From positions 9,428,895 through 9,492,894 of the forward strand of contig NC_065428.1 of NCBI RefSeq assembly GCF_024362695.1: a DNA stretch of 64,000 nucleotides. Reading direction: 5' to 3'. The notes below the pieces were generated by a model. It was not told the origin of the DNA. It saw only the letters and a list, made by a program, of their open reading frames with translations, and searched no databases. A program made the position numbers and the translations under genes. This DNA comes from Pectinophora gossypiella (Eukaryota > Arthropoda > Insecta > Lepidoptera > Gelechiidae). Below, one piece after another: positions 56,946 to 64,000 of this stretch (positions within the stretch are counted from its first letter, which is position 1; every line of letters starts with the position of its first letter).

Positions 56946-57312
56946 CATTAATGAATCGTTATTATTATGTATTGTTTAATATTAAAGAACCAAATCCATC
57001 TTAAAGAACGACAAAGCGTCTTTGCCATTAAATGCCTCATAAGCCGAAACAATTCAAAATCGATTAATGACCCATCTCCCGCAGTAACATCAGACACTTC
57101 TTAATTAAGCGGCTAATAATTATGCTAAACATCGGTCCAATTGGATCCGGCCCGGATGTAATTTACGTCATTAACCGGATTGATGCAGTTTTAACCGGAT
57201 CGCATCTCCTTTGGGCCGGTCAACTGTTGAACGTGTTAGAATTAAATCAGCATTATGTATTTTTAACGGATTGAGGTAAACTTGTGTTCAAGTTATTATG
57301 CAAACAGATGTA

Positions 57313-57420
57313 AACATACATACATACATAAACTCTCGCATATTTCCCACCTGGGTAAGCAGAGACTATAGAATTCCATTTGCTTCGATCCTGACACACT
57401 TCTCTTGCAACCCACCCTTC
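57313..57420 (-). pseudogene. LINE-K 3' end fragment
   Basis: Minus strand codes REVCQDRSKWNSIVSAYPGG and ends in (TATG)n. Upstream sequence is unrelated. Confidence 0.62.
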
Positions 57421-57695
57421 TCTTGTTTCTTTCGCTCCTCTTGTAATTCTTTTTTTATATGTACTTAAACTCACGCCTTTACCCCTTATAGGGGTGGCCA
57501 GAGCGACAAGTTCAGGAGATAATTTGCAGACAATTTTCAGACTGATGTGGATAAATGGACCAGTACCATAGTTCTGTGTTTGTAATAGTTTTAGGCTAAT
57601 ATTTATTTATATTATTTGATTTATTCGATAACTTACTGTACACAGGATAACACAGAAATACATTATGACAACATGAGAAGACACAAAAGTCACAA

Positions 57696-58036
57696 CTTCT
57701 TCTTCTTCTTTTTCTATCGTGTAGGTTGTGATAATCCACCGATTACCAACCCCATCAACCCTGGTGTCAGGGTCACTATTGAGCCGCCAAAGGCCCCTGA
57801 CACGGCTCATGTAACGACTACTATCTTACATCAGTAAGTAGTAACCGGGACCAACAGCATAACGTGCCTTCCGCAGCACGGATTATCTTACTTTCGGACA
57901 ATCAGATGATCAGCCTGTAATGTCCTAACTAAACTAGGGATCACAAAGTGATTTTTGTGATTTGTCCCCACCGGGATTCGAACCTGGGACCTCCGGATCG
58001 TGAGCACAACGCTCAACCTATGGACCACGGATGCCG
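57696..58036 (-). mobile_element. SINE-A, full length
   Basis: Complete, with a small insertion (gataatcca) in the tail and head at right. Confidence 0.82.
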
Positions 58037-58503
58037 ATAATAAATTTATGAATAAATAAAATAAAATAAATAAATATTGGCCTAAAATACAGGTGTAGGT
58101 TGTGAGGTGAAGCAAGTAAGCATTTATAATAACTTATTTTTTAAATGCGTGTACGAAAACTGTCAATTGTGCTATAATTATTGTCATCCTCATCACATTA
58201 CACGGTACAATATTAAAGTACTTACTCCTGAAATTGTACCTTGAAGCGGTTAATTTAAAGTCATTCGGTGGTTATCATTCCTACAGTGTGCCGAGTTGCA
58301 ATCATACCTTCCGGAGACACAATGCATGTTGCAGTTAAGTGAGGTGATTGGGTAAAGTTGGAAATGGATAAAAAGCTCAGGGATGAGTTAGCTGGCGAGG
58401 AGGTGTACTTCGGGGATACACGCGTGTTGCTATGTGTATGATCGGGAATCAGTTTTGTAAATTACTATTTGTTTTTTTAGTAATGTTAGAAAAAATCATT
58501 ATC

Positions 58504-58753
58504 ATCACCCATTAACGTCCCCACTGCTGGGGCTCGGGCCTTCCCTATGGATGGATAAGGAGATCGGGCCTTAAACCATCACGCGGGCCCAGTGCGGATT
58601 GATGGTTATTAACGACTGCTAATGCAGCCGGGACCAACGGCTTGACGTGCCTTCCGAAGCACGGCTGAGGAGCTCGGTGGCGCAGCGGAAAACGCGCTCG
58701 GGCTGCGATTGTTGAATTTAAGCAACTTTCGCAAAGGCCGGTCATAAGATGGG
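58504..58753 (-). mobile_element. SINE-5S with inverted head
   Basis: Core and tail are on the minus strand (58504-58664); the head is on the plus strand (58665-58753). Imperfect flank match agaaaaaatca / agaaaagaatca. Confidence 0.8.
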
Positions 58754-59130
58754 AGAAAAGAATCAATCGGCCTATTCTCGACTGATACGTCACTATGCTA
58801 ATGAGCGTCACAACACTGGCTTCTGTACTTTGACAGATCTAACTCTTACTGCACATTGAAGCTATTGTAAAATGTTATCTATATTTAAATATATTTCAAA
58901 TATGTAATTAACGAAACGCCTATATTTCTTAAAGGGTAGGAAAAGGTGTATAGTAGGTGCATAAGATCATGCCTATTTACTATTGGGGTAGGCAGACACC
59001 ACGGAATTTCACTCACTACAACCCTGACACACCACCTTCGCTTCCACCACTCTCAACAAAGACTTCAGCTCGCCTGTTTACAGTACTTATGATTTCCAAA
59101 ACATCCCGGATCTAATATTACTAAAAGAAG

Positions 59131-59131
59131 A

Positions 59132-59163
<32 letters not shown>

Positions 59164-59187
59164 GTGCGCGTGCGTGTGCGTGTGCGT

Positions 59188-59282
<95 letters not shown>
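59131..59282. repeat. (TG)n microsatellite with a TGCG-rich start
   Basis: About 150 bp. Left part mixes TGCG and CGTGCG units; right part is pure TG. Reading frames across it are artefacts. Confidence 0.97.
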
Positions 59283-59283
<1 letters not shown>

Positions 59284-59289
59284 ACGTGT

Positions 59290-60045
59290 GGCGATGCTAC
59301 TTTTTAAGGAAAAATAAGGCGGTTTCCTTCTTTCTTGCCTTCCGCCCCGCAGTACTCTGTCTGACGCGAGTGTGATGGCGTCTAGAGTAGTGTACATATT
59401 TTAAAGCCGTACTAGGACTCCTGTCCTCCGCCTCTGAATGGTACTGACAGTTACTGCTGCCTACTGTCAGGTTTCAGGTTACAGTCCCTATGATTTGCCC
59501 CATCCGTCCTGCATTGCCGTACCGATAGCTTCCATCGCAGCCTCTGCAGTTATACCCCGTTGGTCTGGATTCCTATGCGCCATCTCACTCCAGCCTACTG
59601 AAGTAACAGACAGATTTAACTCACATAAAGAGAAAAAATAATCTATGGTACACCTGTGCGAGCCATTCTAAATGTTTACATCTCTATATTCCGAACTTAG
59701 GAGTTTCTCAAAACTCCCCAAAGTTCAACCAGCTGCAACATACAATACAACTCGATATTATATATATATATATTAAAGTGCAGTACATCTGTCCATCGCA
59801 TCCACCTGCGGGTATCGACCTGTTACTGTTGCTTTTTATATGTCGACCGGTCCGCGGACGGTGTTATGCAGTAGGGCACTTCCTTTCATGAAGTTAATTG
59901 AATTAATATTTTGTTACGAACTACAGTAATTAAAAAAATGTGATTGTGTGACTGTGTGTGACACAACTTCATTTTCCCACGTTTTTATTTTAGTCTAATA
60001 TGCCTAAAGGCTATTCTGCCTAATACTAAAATATCTACTTGTTAT
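59290..60045. other. No gene recognised
   Basis: Unassigned; includes a short AT alternation at 59757-59773. Confidence 0.5.
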
Positions 60046-60049
60046 GGTG

Positions 60050-60178
60050 TGCGCTGCTTAGTTTACCTACCAAGCAAACCCTGGCGTTAGTGTTCTTCCA
60101 TGAACCGTCTTTCGGCCGCTGACATGGTTCATGTTATGACGACCACTACCATCAGAGATAGTAATGACCGGGACCACC
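60050..60178 (-). mobile_element. Diverged SINE-A tail
   Basis: Only loosely similar (gctgacatggttcatgttat). Confidence 0.4.
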
Positions 60179-60556
60179 TACGTAGGTTGATAGCTAAGTA
60201 ACTATTTATTTATTTTCTTGTTTTCAGTGCACATAAAATAAAACCGTTTAACTTAAAAGTTTTTTTTTATCGATTTTTTTATCCTTTGTGTGTCATGTAT
60301 GTGTACAATAAAGAATTATTGATTGATTGAAAATTCTCCCTTTTTTAACGAAGTTTTTAACATAACATAACATCACGTCTGTATCTCCGAAGTGGAAGGG
60401 AGAGGTGTGTAGTCTCCGCATCCACTCTTCAGCAGCTATGTTTAAGCCCCCTATAATAGGGGCGAGCCTATTGCCATTAACTGGGCACACACCCTGGAAA
60501 TCACGTAACATCAATTATATCTATGATGCAAACATGAATTCAAACTCATAAAGAAT

Positions 60557-60834
60557 TATACATACGTACATACATAAACTCACGCCCGTAATCCCTAATG
60601 GGGTGGGCAGAGCCACAAGTAATCAAAGACAACTTGCAGCCACTGTTGATACGATGTCGTAAGCTGAATATGATGAACCTTATGGTGATAAGGGATCAGC
60701 CTATCGCCCATAACATTAGTCCATCATGCTTCTATGCTGTTCTGGGAGCAAATAAAAAACATGGAAAACGTTCAGCTGCTTGTCTTCCCGGGCATGTCGT
60801 AAAAACCGACAGAGGGATTGTGTCATCTAACATG
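60557..60834 (-). mobile_element. LINE-M 3' end with inverted 5' segment
   Basis: 60557-60728 is in minus orientation up to agtccatcatg. 60729-60834 then gives the adjoining 5' segment in plus orientation. Candidate duplication ataaagaat at 60548-60556 and 60835-60843. Confidence 0.78.
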
Positions 60835-61295
60835 ATAAAGAATGATCCATTTTTTTTTTTAGTTCAAACCGGAATTCAAACCCGGGCAAGGGCAACATTT
60901 GGGCAAGAGCTATCAGGTCTTTTACTGTTTATTATAGGTATATTAACATAATACAGCCAAATTTAATTAATATACCCAAATGTATTGTCACTCCTTCTTG
61001 ATAAACTTTTTTATTATTATTATTTAATTACTGATGGAATTTGTGAATAAAAAGTGTAATACACTCAATATTATTGTAATATTTATGCTATTTATAAATA
61101 ATCATGTCTGCATCTTGCATGAACCCGTCCACGTTCAAGACTGCGACTCTAGCACCGGACGTGGATCGAACCAGTTTTTTTTTTATTCGTGACATCACTG
61201 CGTCTTATATGTGTCCATTTGTTATCTTTATACTTAATGGAGAAAGGGGGCGGATTACATGTAGCAAAATATAAATAAATATAAACAAATATAAG

Positions 61296-61588
61296 TTCGT
61301 TAGGCTCACGATCCGGAGGTCCCGGGTTCGAATCCCAGGGAGGAAATATCACAAAAAATACTTTCAGATCCCTAGTTTGGTTAGGACATTACCGGCTGAT
61401 CACCTGGTTGTCCAAAAGTAAGATGATCCGTGCTTCCGAAACCACGTTAAGCCGTTGGTCCCGGTTACTACTTACTGATAAGTACGTAGTCGTTACATGA
61501 GTCATGTCAGGGGCCTATGGCGACTCAATAGTAACCCTGACATGACAAGGTTGGTAATCCAACTCACAACCCACACGATAGAAGAAGA
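61296..61588 (+). mobile_element. SINE-A, first part of head lost
   Basis: From the anticodon arm (taggctcacgatccggagg) to the tail. Confidence 0.8.
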
Positions 61589-61624
61589 CCTTATAATAAC
61601 CTTTTTAACAAATACATTGTTTTT

Positions 61625-61740
61625 TGACGCGGTTATTATCATAATTAAAACACGGGATGATATCCCGTCATCCCGTGATCATGGCACTTGCAACAGTGTC
61701 GAAATTGTGTGGTAAGAAGCCGTTATTGTGTGTTCTTTTT
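61625..61740. repeat. Inverted-repeat element related to 18385-18545
   Basis: Shares gcggttattatcataat and catggcacttgcaacagtgt with the 18.4-kb copy, with a shorter middle. Confidence 0.5.
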
Positions 61741-61990
61741 AACAAAGTTTCTGTTTAGTCCATATTTTGTGATAAGCAGCTGCATCACCTGATAGCCACG
61801 TGCAGCAGGTGATCGATAATGTTCACCTTATAGATAGGTATTTTAATTGTCTAGAATGTAGTAGCATCTTGGGCACAAGGTGTATTTTTAATATGCAGTT
61901 TTGTCGAACACGGATAGTGGAATAATTATGTGCAGAGTAAAATACTTACTACCTTACAAATAAAAAATAAACCAGGGACGAACGTGGGTT

Positions 61991-62319
61991 TAACAGTCCA
62001 GTGGTTGAGCGTTGGACTCACGATACGGCTGTCCCGGGTTCGAATCCCGGTGGGTATATATCACAAAAATCACTTTGTGATCCCTAGTTTGGTTAGGACA
62101 TTACAGGCTGATCACCTGGTTGTCCGAAAGTAAGATGATCCGTGCTTTAGAAGGCACGTTAAGCCGTTGGTCACGGTTACTATTTACTTACTGATGTAAG
62201 TGAGTAATTGTTACATGAGCCATGTCGGGGCCTTTGTTGGCTCAATAATAACCCTGACACCAGGTTTGATGAGGTTGGTAATTCACCTCACAACCTACTC
62301 GTACACGATAGAAGAAGAA
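61991..62319 (+). mobile_element. SINE-A, nearly full length
   Basis: gtccagtggttgagcgttgg to cacgatagaagaag. Confidence 0.82.
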
Positions 62320-62671
62320 TATGTGAAACCAAATAAGTCATTTCGTTCTGTCAAAAATACGAACAAAATTACGTGACACGCATGTTAGGGGAAAAAAAAA
62401 AACTTTCGATTTCGACGAAATTCATTGAATCGGTCGATAATTTTATCATTCGCTGTTTAAAGAATAAATACTACGTATAGAACTGCATGGCAATAGGCTC
62501 GTCCTTTATTACATGGGAATTAATAAAAAAATATAAATTTATAAATCGTATGCCAATCTGTCTTAAGAGTTTGCTTACCACGGCATGCGACCACGGGTAT
62601 CTCCTAAAGGCCACCATTACAGAAGCTACTGCCTGTCTGACCTTCCAACCCGCGAAGGGAAAACCATGGTG

Positions 62672-62845
62672 ATTCTTAGATGATATCAAGTGGAATCTCC
62701 TGTCGGAAAATTCATGAATAATTGAGTTCCTTTTTAATTATCTTCAGTTCCATAATTTTTCAACGGTAAATTCCACTTGATTGATATCCAGAGTCCAGGT
62801 CTGAATCATCTCTCAAAGTTTTCGACACGATGACACTAACACCAT
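62672..62845. mobile_element. Foldback MITE, left end lost
   Basis: Contains gatatcaagtggaatctcct and the partner arm attccacttgattgatatcc, and ends gatgacactaacaccatgta. It joins a short SINE-C remnant on its left. Confidence 0.65.
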
Positions 62846-63289
62846 GTATAGTTTGTTACTGACTGACAATGGATCATTTGCACACATTACGCTGAAAATG
62901 TCTCCCGTGACGCGCCTTAGGAGACGCAGGTGTTTGATGGGGGTTGAGGCATGGGCGGTAGCGGGGGAGGAAGCGGAAACTGATATAGGTCTCCCAATGA
63001 AGAATTCTGACGTCCCGCTGACGTCACTATGCTTGAAGTTGCACTACGCATCTACCTATTAAGTACTTATATCATGTATTTAAGTGCAATAAACGATAGT
63101 TAAAGAAATACCTTAACACGTTCTCTTTGTAACTGAAAATAAGTTATCGACCCCTCACGCGCAATGTAATTTTCCGATAAACACCTTGGAATTTATGTAC
63201 ATAGACAAGAAAAGATTACCCCACATATTATGGGACAAGCACGTATGAGTTTCAAATTTAATGACTCATATGTGGTTCATACACAGTGA

Positions 63290-63475
63290 ACGTATTATTA
63301 CAATGGAATTCCATTTACTTCGATTCCGACTTGCTTCCTCCACATTCATCAATTGTTTCATACACGCACGCCGGTTCAGAGTAGATCGCACTGAACCTTT
63401 TCTAAGGACACTTCCAATTTGGTCAATGTATTTACGTTCAATCAGGTCTTTCTCTAAGATGTTTTTAGCCACATA
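63290..63475 (-). pseudogene. LINE-K fragment lacking the tail
   Basis: Codes YIDQIGSVLRKGSVRSTLNR and RACMKQLMNVEEASRNRSKW. The terminal TATG region is absent. Confidence 0.65.
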
Positions 63476-64000
63476 CATACCTACATAAAAACACAAACCC
63501 ACGCGTAAATAGCTGGAAAATCCCACTGTATTTTATTCCTGAGATAATTGCAACTATTATAATTAAAACATTATTTGGTTCATAAAGCCTATTATGACTT
63601 AACAGAGTTTCTCAATAACATAAAATTAGGATGACGACAATATAGCGATGTAATTTTTATATTGTTATGATTTTATTGTGATGTAATATTGAAATATTGT
63701 AAAGTAATTTATGTAATGTGTACCATCATCATCGAAATATTTGTTGACGTGTAATATTTATTATGAATAAAGAATTGAATTGATACTAGTTTAAATTAAA
63801 TTATCGTTCAAAAATGTAATTCACATGTCCGCTATCGCTTAAAACTGAGACCTTACCCTTAATAGCGATAATTTCCGCTTTCGTGAAGGCTGTAAGTAGA
63901 TTAGTGTGTAATAGATATCGTATTTAATGACAAAATATATCACGCCTCCAACTTGATACATAAACTATGTATAATATCTTCCGCTGTATCCAGTCCGGAA
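63476..64000. other. No gene recognised
   Basis: AT-rich end of the window, no assigned repeat. Confidence 0.5.

Noticed and set aside
59065..59397. Histidine/threonine- or cysteine/valine-rich proteins
   Set aside because: Frames arise from the TG dinucleotide repeat.
60598..60951. 117-codon frame as a gene
   Set aside because: It runs through the two inverted LINE-M parts and into unrelated DNA; no protein signature.

Overview
This window looks like nuclear DNA of a lepidopteran insect (moth or butterfly): AT-rich, gene-poor and packed with interspersed repeats. Many copies belong to a few Pol III-type SINE families and to the short 5'-truncated 3' ends of LINEs. I found no host protein-coding gene, rRNA gene or functional tRNA gene that I can support. 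The only long reading frames belong to one Ty1/copia retrotransposon.

Family names below are labels for this window only. SINE-A: tRNA-like head, tail ending in gatagaagaag. SINE-B: same head and body as A, tail ending cagcagtgggacgtatatag. SINE-C: a different tRNA-like head (gtggtagctcagttggtag), tail ending in (GAT)n. SINE-D: a third tRNA-like head (gcttgcttctcaaacgtgg type). SINE-5S: head resembling 5S rRNA, tail related to that of B. LINE-K: 3' end coding for a peptide with RSTLNRRACMKRLMNVEEA. LINE-M: 3' end with tcacgcccgtaatcc and (TATG)n. LINE-P: 3' end with gccaagtagttaatgccat and poly(A). LINE-Z: CR1-like 3' end with gcaataaggccgcc and (ATTG)n. LINE-J: jockey/CR1-like RT C-terminus. 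LINE-H: RT C-terminus ending REEWR. RTE: C-terminus EAYAQQW plus (TGA)n. Repeats E, G, N, Q and R are unclassified families seen more than once here.

Layout. 0-10 kb: SINE-A, C and D copies, LINE-M in inverted arrangement, and a small hAT-like element inside repeat E. 10-20 kb: a GC-rich island with a G-run tract, LINE-K and LINE-M ends, an 18-copy 23-bp minisatellite, an AT-rich hairpin, SINE-A and SINE-B. 20-30 kb: a GC-rich element with 138-bp terminal inverted repeats and remains of a PIF/Harbinger-like transposase exon, two tandem foldback MITEs, an RTE 3' end, and an unassigned TIR element at 28.9-29.5 kb. 30-40 kb: SINE-B and C, LINE-P, a second hAT-like element, LINE-J. 40.2-44.9 kb: the copia element on the minus strand with two identical 198-bp LTRs, a 5-bp target duplication, an internal-tRNA-type primer site and an almost open gag-pol frame with one stop codon. 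45-64 kb: LINE-H, LINE-J, LINE-K, LINE-M, all SINE types, a long TG repeat and two insertions with 5' inversions.

How the parts fit together. The SINEs look modular. A, B and 5S share a central block around cttcggaaggcacgttaagc, while their heads and tails are exchanged between families. The B and 5S tails resemble the 3' end of the RTE LINE found here, which suggests (inference) that RTE enzymes mobilise them. Several insertions keep clear target-site duplications or nested structure, so relative insertion order can be read directly.
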